From a virus: a stretch of 64,000 nucleotides of DNA. The notes beneath the pieces are model-generated. The model ran no database searches. It had not been told where the DNA came from and worked only from the letters and a program-made list of their open reading frames with translations. Location: the IMG/VR virus record IMGVR_UViG_3300022866_000322, positions 1 through 64,000 of that record; one strand, given 5' to 3'. Positions 48,098 through 56,713 of the stretch are shown one piece after another (positions within the stretch are counted from its first letter, which is position 1; each line of letters begins with the position of its first letter). Both the position numbers and the translations under genes were made by a program.

Positions 48098-48450
48098 TGA
48101 CTAACTACTACTTCTACATTGTACAGAACTTACGTGGTAGGCTTGGCTTTGGTATTGCTAAGGACTATGTTGAACGCAATAAACAGTATAGTGCGCATAG
48201 TGGTGATTTAATAGCGTTCCCTTTGCTGTATGCTGGTCCCGAGATGAAGTGTAAAGCACTAGAACGTCAGTTTAAGAAATATACTATAGACGATATTTGG
48301 CTTGTGGATGAGTGGCGTACAGAATGGTGGAACGATTACGTCACATTGGACGATGTTAAGAACATGGTTGCTGATGCTATAGAACGTAAGCGATTACTAG
48401 AAGTAAAGTTGTTCACAACAGATTATAACTTTGAACAAGGATATTTGTAA
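48097..48450 (+). CDS. GIY-YIG nuclease-like protein (117 aa)
   Basis: YYFYIVQNLRGRLGFGIAKDYVERNKQY corresponds to the GIY and YIG strands (here FYI...GFGIA) and the following Arg helix. No separate DNA-binding domain is present, so it is unlike a full homing endonuclease. Coupled to the ParB-like gene. Confidence 0.65.
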   Translation: MTNYYFYIVQNLRGRLGFGIAKDYVERNKQYSAHSGDLIAFPLLYAGPEMKCKALERQFKKYTIDDIWLVDEWRTEWWNDYVTLDDVKNMVADAIERKRLLEVKLFTTDYNFEQGYL

Positions 48451-48512
48451 GTCGTTGATTATAAAGAGAAAAATTTGTTAGTAAGTCTTTGTCTTTACAG
48501 GATTTTCTTTGG

Positions 48513-48561
48513 TTGACTTGTTGTCCAAAAGGCTCTATAATACGTAAGTATATTAACTAGT
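48513..48561 (+). promoter_or_regulatory. Repeated early promoter, copy 7
   Basis: TTGACT (48513-48518), 17 bp with TTGTCC, TATAAT (48536-48541), then the conserved block. Confidence 0.85.
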
Positions 48562-48579
48562 AAGGAGCTAAACAAGATG
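48525..48579 (+). repeat. 55-base direct repeat, copy B
   Basis: Identical to 46497-46551 and placed the same way before the gene at 48577. Confidence 0.9.
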
Positions 48580-48972
48580 GCATACATTTCAAAAGAAGAC
48601 GTTAAAGCAATCAGAGACGAACTTAAAGCAACCTTTCCTAAGTTCAAGTTTGGTGTTCGTAAAGCAACTGGTAGCATGAGTGTTACAGTTACTGTCAAGC
48701 AAGGGCCTACCGACTTTTCAGCTTTACTACGTGAATATAGAAATGACTATGTGCAGATTAATCCTTACCACACTAACAGATACGGTGAGCACTCTAAGTT
48801 CTTTGAGAAGATTGTTGAGATCATCAAGACTGCTCCTATTAAAGGTGAAGGTTACCATAAAGGAACTGGTCACTATGATAGATCCGACGCCCAGGTTGAC
48901 TATTTTGATACTGCCTACTACATGTCTATTAATGTAGGTGACTGGGACAAACCATATGCATGTTCTAAATAA
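48577..48972 (+). CDS. LPD29-like early protein (131 aa)
   Basis: KEDVKAIRDELKATFPKFKFGVRKATGSMSVTVTVKQGPTDF matches the LPD29 type domain found in polyvalent proteins of phages and plasmids: a helix with R..LK..FP, then strands and a GP turn. The roles of LPD29 proteins are unknown. The C-terminus has YYMSINVGDWDKPY. Confidence 0.65.
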   Translation: MAYISKEDVKAIRDELKATFPKFKFGVRKATGSMSVTVTVKQGPTDFSALLREYRNDYVQINPYHTNRYGEHSKFFEKIVEIIKTAPIKGEGYHKGTGHYDRSDAQVDYFDTAYYMSINVGDWDKPYACSK

Positions 48973-48982
48973 GGAGAATCAT

Positions 48983-49162
48983 ATGTTACTGAATACAGTT
49001 GATTTGATGCACATTAGGTTTGATGACGATACCAGTTACTATTTTAAGCCAGGCACTTTCTGTTTACTTGAAGCAGGTTGGGACACAGTTAGAGACTACG
49101 AAAGAGTTACTGTTCCCAACAATGAGTACGAAGCAAAGAAAGCAGGGGTCGCAGTTGTGTAG
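48983..49162 (+). CDS. Hypothetical protein (59 aa)
   Basis: The ATG after AAGGAGAATCAT is chosen; the longer frame begins inside the previous gene. MLLNTVDLMHIRFDDDTSYY. Function unknown. Confidence 0.55.
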   Translation: MLLNTVDLMHIRFDDDTSYYFKPGTFCLLEAGWDTVRDYERVTVPNNEYEAKKAGVAVV

Positions 49163-49220
49163 TTTGTTATTAGGTGTTTTGATTTTGATTCTTTTTGTTA
49201 TTATTGTTAGGATGGGGTAA
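49122..49220 (+). CDS. Single-span membrane mini-protein in an overlapping frame (32 aa)
   Basis: It starts 41 bases before the previous stop in another frame. A basic head (MSTKQRKQGSQLC) is followed by one membrane helix (LLLGVLILILFVIIV). The layout is typical of tiny inner-membrane phage proteins. Confidence 0.45.
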   Translation: MSTKQRKQGSQLCSLLLGVLILILFVIIVRMG

Positions 49221-49221
49221 G

Positions 49222-49464
49222 ATGAAGGCACTCAGAGAAAAAACAGTGTACAAGGACTTTACTACACCTGATCATGTATACTATGTTGAAGGCAACAAAC
49301 TGTATGCCTACAAGGTTAAGGATAAGCCCGTGCATGTTTACTCAACTCCACTACAGTTTAACCAAAATGGACGCAAGTTTGACGAGCTTGTGAATGACTT
49401 TATGCTAGAAGACCCAGGTGCAGTGGTATGCAGTATGTCGGTGAATGGAGAGGTGACCAAATGA
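49222..49464 (+). CDS. Hypothetical protein (80 aa)
   Basis: Starts MKALREKTVYKDFTTPDHVY, 1 base after the mini-protein stop. Small beta-rich fold. Function unknown. Confidence 0.55.
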   Translation: MKALREKTVYKDFTTPDHVYYVEGNKLYAYKVKDKPVHVYSTPLQFNQNGRKFDELVNDFMLEDPGAVVCSMSVNGEVTK

Positions 49465-49527
49465 TTTCAAAGGGAGAAAGATAATGAGCAATGAACTCGG
49501 TGAATGGAAAGATTGTGAGAAAATAAA

Positions 49528-50034
49528 ATGAGTAATTATAAATTACACGCAGAGCGAGAGTTTCGAGCCGCCGGTTGGCTAGACGCTGACGGTAAATATT
49601 GCGACGAGATGCAAGAAGCGATTTGCAATAACGTGTTGAAACTATTAGAGGTGTTTTCTGACGAAGGACATTCGGGGTCATCGGCACCTTACGCCATAGG
49701 ATTGTTCTCGGAACTTGCAAAATTTAAGCCACTCAAGCCACTCACAGGTGAAGATTGGGAGTGGCTTGCGGTTGGTGAGGGTATGTATCAGAACATACGT
49801 TGCGGAACTGTGTTCAAACAACCAGATCGGTTCAGCGGACAACCTTATGATATAAACGGAAAAGTTTTCTGGGAATGGTATGCGGATGATGGCGGCGAAG
49901 TGTCTAAGGATTCCTACACGAACGGGGAATCAGCTGTTCCGATTGAATTCCCTTACAAACAAAAAACGGAATATGTGTTTGTGCCCACTCCAGAATATCC
50001 AAACGAATCGTTTACCTTGGAGAAAATAAAATGA
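49528..50034 (+). CDS. Conserved phage protein (168 aa), cassette gene 1
   Basis: HAEREFRAAGWLDADGKYCDEMQEAI, EVFSDEGHSGSSAPYAIGLFSELAKFKPLKPLTGEDWEW and GEGMYQNIRCGTVFK match a protein I recall from many unrelated phages, of unknown function. Its codon use and GC look different from the local early genes. Coupled to the next gene. Confidence 0.7.
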   Translation: MSNYKLHAEREFRAAGWLDADGKYCDEMQEAICNNVLKLLEVFSDEGHSGSSAPYAIGLFSELAKFKPLKPLTGEDWEWLAVGEGMYQNIRCGTVFKQPDRFSGQPYDINGKVFWEWYADDGGEVSKDSYTNGESAVPIEFPYKQKTEYVFVPTPEYPNESFTLEKIK

Positions 50035-50291
50035 ATAAAGAATTAATTATGGAAATTGCTAACAAGTCCGGCATGCTTGAAATACTCAAAGACCACGCCG
50101 CAGAATATGGAAACGGTACGCTTGAGAATACCCCATATTTAGAATTAGAAAAGTTCGCCGAGTTGATTGTTCGGGAATGTGTCATGTTTATTGATGTAGG
50201 TGCGTCAAAATTCAGTGACGGCGAATGGCTGAGATCCAGTATTAGAGATATCGGTGACATGATTAAAGAACATCTTGGGGTTGAAGAATGA
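50031..50291 (+). CDS. Conserved phage protein (86 aa), cassette gene 2
   Basis: ELIVRECVMFID, a segment frequent in small phage proteins of diverse origin, sits in an otherwise helical protein. It overlaps both neighbours by 4 bases. Confidence 0.6.
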   Translation: MNKELIMEIANKSGMLEILKDHAAEYGNGTLENTPYLELEKFAELIVRECVMFIDVGASKFSDGEWLRSSIRDIGDMIKEHLGVEE

Positions 50292-50476
50292 GAACACCTA
50301 GATTCTATGTCGCTGATGAAATCAACAACTGGAGTGTCCGCAGTCCTGATAGTCTTGGTTTTTGGAAATGTGTGAGACCTATGAGTTGGCCCGGGATCAA
50401 TATCAGAAAACGATTAAAAATGGCCTGGTGGGTATTTACAGGTAAGGGTGATGTTCTTATGTGGGAGATTGAATAA
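50288..50476 (+). CDS. Small protein (62 aa), cassette gene 3
   Basis: MRTPRFYVADEINNWSVRSP, Trp-rich (MAWWVFTGKGDVLMWEIE). Overlaps both neighbours (ATGA and TAATG). Function unknown. Confidence 0.55.
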   Translation: MRTPRFYVADEINNWSVRSPDSLGFWKCVRPMSWPGINIRKRLKMAWWVFTGKGDVLMWEIE

Positions 50477-51849
50477 TGAGCGGTGACCATAATCAATATC
50501 AAAAAGCAACTGGATGTGAAATGATGAGAACACAACCACAGGACATTATTGCCAGGCTAGAAGCAGACAATAGCAGACTTGCCAAAGAGGCTGTGCTGGC
50601 AGACGCAATGAACCAAGGCTTGGACGAGTTCTTTGCGGGTCTTAAAATGTGTTTGGACAAGTTATACACATTTGGTGTTAAACAGGTTCCTGAAAAAAGC
50701 CAGAATGAAGGACAAGGGTTAACTTGGGACGTTTTCTTAGACCTAGCACATGAGCTCAATGCCAGAGTTCTTACGGGCCATGCGGCACGTGATGCTATTC
50801 AGTTGTGCATGGATGTTGCTACACAAGAACAATGGAACAAGTTCTATAGACGTATCCTTATTAAGGATCTTCGTTGTGGTGTGTCAGAAAAGACAGTAAA
50901 CACCGTGGCTAAAAAACAAAAGCGTCCTGAGTATGCTGTACCGGTATTCACTTGCCAACTAGCACACGACAGTGCCAACCACGAAAAGAAGATGGCTGGT
51001 GAAAAACAAATTGAAGTTAAACTAGATGGTGTTAGGGTTATTACTTTTGTAAAGCCCAATGGCGTTGTTGAAATGTTTAGTCGTAATGGTAAACAGTTTC
51101 ATAACTTCGGACATATCTGCGAACAGATCAGTGCAGTAGTCAGACAAGTGTCATTTGATATTCCTATGGTGTTAGATGGAGAAGTAATGAGTGCTAACTT
51201 CCAAGACTTAATGAAACAGGTACACCGCAAAGATAACGTTGCGGCAAATGATGCTGTACTACACTTATTTGATATGATCCCTGCAGGGTTCTTTAGTAAA
51301 GGTTTGTGGGACAAGCCACAGCACGAGCGAAGTGCTATGGTTAAAGCATGGGTCAAGTCAAACAGTCAACAGTTACCTAATGTAGAAGTTTTAGATTGGG
51401 AAACTTTAGATTTAAATACACAACAAGGACAAAGCCGTTTTGTGGAACTTAATAAAGCGGCTGTGGATGGTGGCTACGAAGGCGTAATGATTAAGGACAT
51501 AGATGCACCTTATGAATGTAAACGCAGTCATGCTTGGTTGAAAGCCAAACCGTTTATTGAAGTTACCTTAGAAGTAACTGAGATAGAGCAAGGCACGGGG
51601 AGAAACGAAGGCAGACTAGGTGCATTTGTCTGTCAGGGGGAAGATGATGGGAAGGAAATCCAAGTTAATGTGGGAAGTGGATTCACAGATGCTGACCGCG
51701 ATGAATTTTGGCAAGGACGAGATTCTATTATTAATCATTTGGTGGAAGTACGTGCTGACGCAGTAACACAAAATCAGGATGGTACTTTCAGTTTACGATT
51801 CCCACGGTTCTTAAGATTCCGTGGATTTAACATTAAGGAAAAAGTATGA
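50476..51849 (+). CDS. ATP-dependent DNA ligase with a foreign-looking N-terminus
   Basis: This 457 aa protein has ligase motif I EVKLDGVR with the AMP-accepting Lys182, motif III-type DIPMVLDGE, motif IV YEGVMIKD, motif V AWLKAKP and an OB domain. It seals nicks in phage DNA. T4 gp30 is the functional parallel, with its Lys at about 159. Residues 1-30 (MSGDHNQYQKATGCEMMRTQ, DIIARLEA) look like the start of a separate small phage protein that continues the cassette of the three genes upstream, so the ligase N-terminus appears to be a fusion. Confidence 0.9.
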   Translation: MSGDHNQYQKATGCEMMRTQPQDIIARLEADNSRLAKEAVLADAMNQGLDEFFAGLKMCLDKLYTFGVKQVPEKSQNEGQGLTWDVFLDLAHELNARVLTGHAARDAIQLCMDVATQEQWNKFYRRILIKDLRCGVSEKTVNTVAKKQKRPEYAVPVFTCQLAHDSANHEKKMAGEKQIEVKLDGVRVITFVKPNGVVEMFSRNGKQFHNFGHICEQISAVVRQVSFDIPMVLDGEVMSANFQDLMKQVHRKDNVAANDAVLHLFDMIPAGFFSKGLWDKPQHERSAMVKAWVKSNSQQLPNVEVLDWETLDLNTQQGQSRFVELNKAAVDGGYEGVMIKDIDAPYECKRSHAWLKAKPFIEVTLEVTEIEQGTGRNEGRLGAFVCQGEDDGKEIQVNVGSGFTDADRDEFWQGRDSIINHLVEVRADAVTQNQDGTFSLRFPRFLRFRGFNIKEKV

Positions 51850-52094
51850 GTAAGTATATTGAGTTTATTAAATGGTGTATCGGTGGTATCAGTCTCAGAG
51901 ATGAAGTAACCAGGATGTCGTTGTTTATTGGTATTGCATTCTTTGGATCATTGGCATTTGGAAATCCTGCGTATTGGTTCTTTGGATTTGCAGTTGCTAT
52001 CATAGTGGACCTTAGTATTGGCATGGTGCAATGGAAGTACCGAGACTTCTTACGTGAAACGCAAGACGGAGATCCAATGGATTTAGATGGCTAA
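51846..52094 (+). CDS. Small membrane protein (82 aa)
   Basis: Two hydrophobic helices (about 25-40 and 43-62), with an acidic tail (RETQDGDPMDLDG). ATGA overlap with ligase. Function unknown. Confidence 0.6.
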   Translation: MSKYIEFIKWCIGGISLRDEVTRMSLFIGIAFFGSLAFGNPAYWFFGFAVAIIVDLSIGMVQWKYRDFLRETQDGDPMDLDG

Positions 52095-52141
52095 GTAAGC
52101 AATGGGCCTTGTCAGAAACGGCAAGTGCCCGACCTATCACA

Positions 52142-52654
52142 ATGATACCCGAAAGACATAATAACCCAGATCTGGATACTTGGCGAGATCGCCAAGTACT
52201 GAGTCTCAATGAATACAAACAAGATACTGTACTAGAGCAGGAAAAAATAATGTTAGACTTTGTTAGCCAATTCCCTGGTGTACATTGGACTTGGCGAGCA
52301 GAAAAAGGACTTTTCTATAATATTTGTAGGAAACACGTAAACATTGATAAACAAGTTAATTACAACGGCATAATTGTTTTTGGAAATGGCATTGCTGTAA
52401 CGACTACTAGGACGTTGGTACACAGGATTAGAAACTTAGTGCAAAATGCCAGTACGGCTTATGTTGGTATTAATAGGTTTACTATTAGAGAGCATAATAT
52501 AGACTTCGAGTTACCTGACAGCATAGAACAATCGTTGGACCTAATTATGAAACATTGTGATCCTAGGTTTAAAAGACTACACACCTTTAATAGGGTCGAC
52601 GGTAACCATATGGTATTTGCACATCCAATGGATTGTTACGGCCTATGCAAATAA
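52142..52654 (+). CDS. Hypothetical protein (170 aa)
   Basis: The ATG at 52142 is used; a TTG at 52109 would add 11 residues. Contains VHWTWRAEKGLFYNICRKHVN and NGIIVFGNGIAVTTTRTLVHR. Related in style to nothing I recognise. Overlaps the next gene by 10 bases. Confidence 0.55.
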   Translation: MIPERHNNPDLDTWRDRQVLSLNEYKQDTVLEQEKIMLDFVSQFPGVHWTWRAEKGLFYNICRKHVNIDKQVNYNGIIVFGNGIAVTTTRTLVHRIRNLVQNASTAYVGINRFTIREHNIDFELPDSIEQSLDLIMKHCDPRFKRLHTFNRVDGNHMVFAHPMDCYGLCK

Positions 52655-53199
52655 TAAAATCCTACTCTACTGCTGGTGGTCTTTCCCGAACACAACAGTT
52701 CAGACTGTTTCACATTGCAAGACCTAGCGTGTTGCTATGGAGAAAGACCAGATTTGGTTCCGCTTTTCCGTTGGATAATATTGACATCTGGATTACAAAT
52801 AATATTCTAGACAAAAATATCACTGTGGTTGACTTTGCGGGATGGTATTTACAAGACTTTGGCTTCAACACAACTTGTATAGAGTCTGATACTATTGCTA
52901 AACAGTATTACCATGATTGCCTAATAGAAAATAATATAGCAAAGCATAGACCTGCTTATATTAGTGATTCTGATCCGATAATTCTTAGACATCCAGTAAG
53001 TTTGAAATACAAAAGCGTAAATGATTTTGTGCATTTCCTGAACACGTGGACTAAAAGTTTATTAGTACTGAACTTCGATCCGAAATTAATATTGCATAAT
53101 CATTTAAAATTTAAACTAATTGACTTGGTTAAACAAAAAACCAATTTACATATGCAAGAAATTCTACCGAATTTATGGAAGGTATCAATTAATGGATAA
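52645..53199 (+). CDS. Hypothetical protein (184 aa)
   Basis: MQIIKSYSTAGGLSRTQQFR. Alpha/beta character with DNIDIWITNNILDKNITVVD. Overlaps both neighbours. Function unknown. Confidence 0.55.
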   Translation: MQIIKSYSTAGGLSRTQQFRLFHIARPSVLLWRKTRFGSAFPLDNIDIWITNNILDKNITVVDFAGWYLQDFGFNTTCIESDTIAKQYYHDCLIENNIAKHRPAYISDSDPIILRHPVSLKYKSVNDFVHFLNTWTKSLLVLNFDPKLILHNHLKFKLIDLVKQKTNLHMQEILPNLWKVSING

Positions 53200-53437
53200 A
53201 CCTTTGCTTAGATTAACTGTGTACGCGGCCTTACTAGACTTAGTAAGTGACCCCGATTACTATTACCACAGCTCAGTTGGTAAAGAATATAGTCACTTTT
53301 CGGACAAAGGCAAGCAAGCAATTGTGGACTTTGTTGAAATCTTTGCTCATACTATGTTAGAAGTTAAGCATGAAGAAGACATAGAACGAAGCAAGGGTAT
53401 TTTGTTAAGCGAACTAAAAGGTAAACATGACTATTAA
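53192..53437 (+). CDS. Hypothetical protein (81 aa)
   Basis: The start at 53192 overlaps the upstream gene by 8 bases. Helical protein (DKGKQAIVDFVEIFAHTMLE). Its end overlaps the converging radical SAM 3 gene by 4 bases. Confidence 0.55.
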   Translation: MDKPLLRLTVYAALLDLVSDPDYYYHSSVGKEYSHFSDKGKQAIVDFVEIFAHTMLEVKHEEDIERSKGILLSELKGKHDY

Positions 53438-54588
53438 ACTTGATATCTTTTAGCTATATTATAGAATTCAGGCATATAGTCCTTTAGACTTATATTTTTC
53501 AATCGATCTTGTTCCTGCAGTTCCTTAATAGCCAAACGGAAGTTAGCCAAGTCTTTTCCCCCTTGGACCTTGGGTATAGAAGAAAGATCTATACTATTTT
53601 TTACCTCTATAGGTAGTGCATATGGAGAGAAGTAAGGAGGATCGAAAACCATATTATGATTGAAAGGTAACTTCTGACTGTTGAACCATTCAACAGTTTC
53701 TTTATAGTACATAACGTTTACATTACTAACTAGGTAACTTACACTCAACATATAGTTTAGTTCTCTAAAGAATTTAATATTATCAAGCAGTACTGACCAC
53801 TTCAACGGATGCCGCATATATTCAAAGCGTTTTTCTATACCGTCTATGCTGAGGCATATATTAACATTTCTAAACTGTGACAATATATTTTTTTGATCAT
53901 CAGTCAGCACAACACTACCGTTACTAACCAAACTTATAAAACAGTTGGTATTATTGTGCTTTAATAGTTGTTCCAATGCCTGAAAGTTTTTCTTCTCTAA
54001 TAGAGGTTCGCCTCCAACAAATGACAACATTACTAGATCTTTGTAATTGATATCATCAAACACATTTTTTGGTACAAAGTTAATGTAGGTTTCTTTTTGT
54101 TGTGCTTTACCTTTTAACCATTCTAAATGTTCCGACCAAACTTTAGCACCTGCATTATCATCTGGGTCCAGACTACGCAATCTTTCCTGGGTTTCGTTTA
54201 ACAAATATGATCCATCGTCACTTCTGAGGTTGGCCCAAAGACTACTGGCAAGACCATTACAAGTTACACAAGTGCTATTACAAAGATTGGATGTGTGCAG
54301 TTTAACGATTCTGGTGCTGTAATTGTCGTCTCTGCATTCAGCTTCAACGGCATTGATATCTTTGTCTGCATAGAAGTCAAAGATCTCATTTTTAATTTGT
54401 CTATCACTCTTAGCACCTCGATCTTCTAAGTGCCAACATTTACTACAGGCGGAGCTACGCTGGCCACCCAGCATGTCACGTTTTACTTGTTCGACATTGG
54501 TTCCTGTAGGTAATAGACAACAAGGAGTAGTCTCGGGCTTCTTGAATTCTTTGGCATAAAATGGTAAAACACAAAAGTAGTTATTCAT
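53434..54588 (-). CDS. Radical SAM protein 3
   Basis: This 384 aa protein has SAM cluster CNSTCVTC (C103, C107, C110) and SFVGGEPLLEKK. N-terminal module cysteines: C6 (YFCVLPFY), C23, C24 (TPCC), C48, C51 (CSKC). It lies alone on the minus strand among early + strand genes. Same family as 27628, 44001 and 60725. Confidence 0.86.
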   Translation of the reverse strand: MNNYFCVLPFYAKEFKKPETTPCCLLPTGTNVEQVKRDMLGGQRSSACSKCWHLEDRGAKSDRQIKNEIFDFYADKDINAVEAECRDDNYSTRIVKLHTSNLCNSTCVTCNGLASSLWANLRSDDGSYLLNETQERLRSLDPDDNAGAKVWSEHLEWLKGKAQQKETYINFVPKNVFDDINYKDLVMLSFVGGEPLLEKKNFQALEQLLKHNNTNCFISLVSNGSVVLTDDQKNILSQFRNVNICLSIDGIEKRFEYMRHPLKWSVLLDNIKFFRELNYMLSVSYLVSNVNVMYYKETVEWFNSQKLPFNHNMVFDPPYFSPYALPIEVKNSIDLSSIPKVQGGKDLANFRLAIKELQEQDRLKNISLKDYMPEFYNIAKRYQV

Positions 54589-54640
54589 TGCATTTCTATT
54601 TATATTGTGCTATACTTGTCGAAACTATTAAGAGGCATAT

Positions 54641-54934
54641 ATGAACACAGTTAAGTTTAATGAAGAAACAGTAGATCAAAGAAGAGACATTATCAAATCC
54701 ATGTTGAGTGAAGGTGTATACCGTGTTACCTTTACTAAGATTAATGGTGAAACAAGAGAGATGCCTTGTACACTTAACACAGACATGCTACCACCACAAA
54801 AGGTAGTAGAAGACGAAGAAAAAACAGAACGTAAAACAAACACAGAGAATTTGTCAGTGTGGTGTACTGATAAAAATGGCTGGCGTAGTTTTAAACTAGC
54901 CAATGTAGTAGAAGTAGCACCAATTCAACCTTAA
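54641..54934 (+). CDS. WYL_2 / Sm-like SH3 barrel protein (97 aa)
   Basis: The pattern YRVTFTKINGETREMPCTLNTDMLP and SVWCTDKNGWRSFKLANVV matches the Sm-like SH3 barrel (WYL_2, formerly DUF2693) of marine T4-like phages. It may bind nucleic acid. Behind AAGAGGCATAT. Confidence 0.72.
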   Translation: MNTVKFNEETVDQRRDIIKSMLSEGVYRVTFTKINGETREMPCTLNTDMLPPQKVVEDEEKTERKTNTENLSVWCTDKNGWRSFKLANVVEVAPIQP

Positions 54935-54944
54935 GGAGAAAACT

Positions 54945-55106
54945 ATGTTAGATTGGATCCAAGATCGTTTTGCAGAACGCACTAGTTTAGACGGCGTAGC
55001 ACTTATTGCCGTTGGTGTAGTTGTTTTGATCTTTAGCCCACTTGCCACAATTGTGTCTTATGCCGCAATCCTGTATGGTATTTGGACTTTGGTTAAATCA
55101 GAGTAG
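54945..55106 (+). CDS. Small membrane protein (53 aa)
   Basis: AAGGAGAAAACT precedes MLDWIQDRFAERTSLDGVAL, then a hydrophobic segment of two short helices, ending YGIWTLVKSE. Similar to a small membrane protein I recall from marine T4-like phages. Confidence 0.65.
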   Translation: MLDWIQDRFAERTSLDGVALIAVGVVVLIFSPLATIVSYAAILYGIWTLVKSE

Positions 55107-55114
55107 GAATACTC

Positions 55115-55143
55115 TTGACAATGTGTTAAGAGTTGCCTATACT
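55115..55143 (+). promoter_or_regulatory. Sigma70-like promoter
   Basis: TTGACA (55115-55120), 17 bp, TATACT (55138-55143). Downstream GCATGCTACAGTGTAGCAT forms a short inverted repeat at the expected transcript start. Confidence 0.75.
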
Positions 55144-55188
55144 ATAGGCATGCTACAGTGTAGCATTTAAATTAACAGGAGAAATATA

Positions 55189-55458
55189 TTGTTTAATCTA
55201 AAAACAAAGCAAGGCAAATTATTCAAAGCTCTCGTCCTTGACGGTGAGTCACTTTCCGCTAGTCAGATTACAAAGCGGTTCGCAATTAAGAACCCGACGG
55301 CTACCGTGAGTGATATTCGTTACGCAGGATTTCCAATCTATGCGAACACACGAAAAGCTGGAAATGGCGTTCGGGTCACCGAATATGCACATGGTCGAGC
55401 AAGCCGCAAGTTGGTGGCTGCTGGATACCGTGCCATGCAAATGGGTCTCGTTGATTAA
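55189..55458 (+). CDS. Winged-helix-like DNA-binding protein (89 aa), TTG start
   Basis: The only start with a ribosome site (AACAGGAGAAATATA) is TTG at 55189. KLFKALVLDGESLSASQITKRFAIKNPTATVSDIRYAG has the helix-turn-helix and wing layout, and the tail is basic. A regulator of phage genes is likely. It lies between a promoter and a terminator as its own unit. Confidence 0.7.
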   Translation: MFNLKTKQGKLFKALVLDGESLSASQITKRFAIKNPTATVSDIRYAGFPIYANTRKAGNGVRVTEYAHGRASRKLVAAGYRAMQMGLVD

Positions 55459-55481
55459 TTCTAATCCAACTTGAGGCAAGT

Positions 55482-55511
55482 AAAGGGCGGCGCAATGTCG
55501 CCCTTTTTTAT
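55482..55511 (+). terminator. Intrinsic terminator, copy A of a repeated element
   Basis: AAAGGGCG pairs with CGCCCTTT around GCGCAATGT, then a T-run. The 34 bases from 55483 to 55516 recur exactly at 56721-56754. Confidence 0.85.
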
Positions 55512-55531
55512 TGACTTTTTTACCAAAAAGA

Positions 55532-55560
55532 TTGACTTCTCTTCGCAAAAACTTTAATAT
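55532..55560 (+). promoter_or_regulatory. Sigma70-like promoter of the ParB-like gene 2
   Basis: TTGACT (55532-55537), 17 bp, TAATAT (55555-55560). Confidence 0.6.
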
Positions 55561-55565
55561 ACTAA

Positions 55566-55615
55566 GGTAGGTATAAGACCTACCAAATGTAAAATGACTG
55601 AGGTCATTGTTACAT
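55566..55615 (+). promoter_or_regulatory. Two consecutive 5' leader hairpins
   Basis: Hairpin 1: GGTAGGT / ACCTACC with ATAAG loop (55566-55584). Hairpin 2: ATGTAAAATGAC / GTCATTGTTACAT with TGAG loop and one bulge (55587-55615). Both lie in the leader of the gene at 55643. Confidence 0.65.
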
Positions 55616-55642
55616 GTTTGAAGATAACTTAAGGAGATAATT

Positions 55643-56713
55643 ATGTCAAACACAAACCTATCAGTGGTCTCTAATGACCTATTTGAATTCCAAGAAGAAC
55701 CAACATTTGAACTAACAGACTTCCCAATGCCGTCAGAAAGCACAACGATAGATCTAATAGAGTTCTTAAAAGTTCCAACATTTCCAATTAACCGTGATGT
55801 AGAGCATCGTGCTAAGAAAGCAGTAACACGCTTGACTAAAGCAATGCACAAACACGCAGAAGTTGACCTGTTACATTATACAGGACCAACTACTTCGAAA
55901 CCTGCATTTTTTAAGAATGGTTCGACATATGTTTTAGACGGAAACACTCGTCAGCACATTTGGAAGAAGCATTACTCAGACGAACAAGTAGTCAACACAA
56001 ATGTAAAGTTAATTCCAGTGCCAAAAGAAGTTGCAGTACGTACATACGAAATTAGTGATCCATATGAAGCGTGTTCGTTGTACTATATTATTGACAGCGT
56101 AGATGCTGTTGAAACAAAAGCAGACAAAATTACTGGCGCATTCCGTGCTAAGAATTTGCTGGATCGTTTTAAGAATTCAAAACTAAAAAGAGGTTCAATT
56201 GGTACAGCCCTTAATATAGGTTGTCCATATGGAGGCAAGAGCATGTTCCAGACTCCAGGTGTAAAAGATCTACACGATCAAGTAGACAAACTTGCTGATG
56301 CATTAGTGCTTATGGATAAACTAGATGCTCCAGGTAATGGACACTTTCACGTACAACCTGCAACAGGTGTTGCTATTCTAGCAGGACTTGCAATGGATTG
56401 TAGTGATGAATGGATAGAAACTGTTGATGAACTTGCTAGTACAGATATTAAACTGTATGGATACGAAGACAGTAACTTTAGTTCTAGTGCAGTCGATGCA
56501 TTAGTAAAAGGCAATGTACAAAATCCAGTAGGCGCACACAATGCTCTACCATATGACATTGGTTATGGACAAAACCGTGCGGTAGTACTTAACTATCTAG
56601 CATATTGCTGGAACTGCATTATCAAAGGCGAAGAAGTTGTCGAAGATATTACAGAAGAAATTATTGCAAATGAGTATTCTGAGCTTTTGAGAAGCGTCTA
56701 TATGGCAGACTAA
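55643..56713 (+). CDS. ParB-like protein 2 (356 aa)
   Basis: FPINRDVEHRAKKAV and TYVLDGNTRQHIWKKHY recall ParB-type nuclease/nucleotide domains that carry D-G-[NQ]-[TH]-R. The remainder is helical. It has its own promoter, structured leader and terminator, suggesting tight control and abundant expression. Related by motif to the gene at 46964. The role is unknown. Confidence 0.65.
   Translation: MSNTNLSVVSNDLFEFQEEPTFELTDFPMPSESTTIDLIEFLKVPTFPINRDVEHRAKKAVTRLTKAMHKHAEVDLLHYTGPTTSKPAFFKNGSTYVLDGNTRQHIWKKHYSDEQVVNTNVKLIPVPKEVAVRTYEISDPYEACSLYYIIDSVDAVETKADKITGAFRAKNLLDRFKNSKLKRGSIGTALNIGCPYGGKSMFQTPGVKDLHDQVDKLADALVLMDKLDAPGNGHFHVQPATGVAILAGLAMDCSDEWIETVDELASTDIKLYGYEDSNFSSSAVDALVKGNVQNPVGAHNALPYDIGYGQNRAVVLNYLAYCWNCIIKGEEVVEDITEEIIANEYSELLRSVYMAD

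Noticed and set aside
49483-49530. A 15-codon frame MSNELGEWKDCEKIK
   Set aside because: It repeats the GAGAAAATAAAATGA junction seen at the next gene end and is probably a remnant; too short to support.
55249-55851. A 200-codon minus-strand frame
   Set aside because: It runs through a terminator, promoter and the starts of two + strand genes; no promoter or ribosome site.
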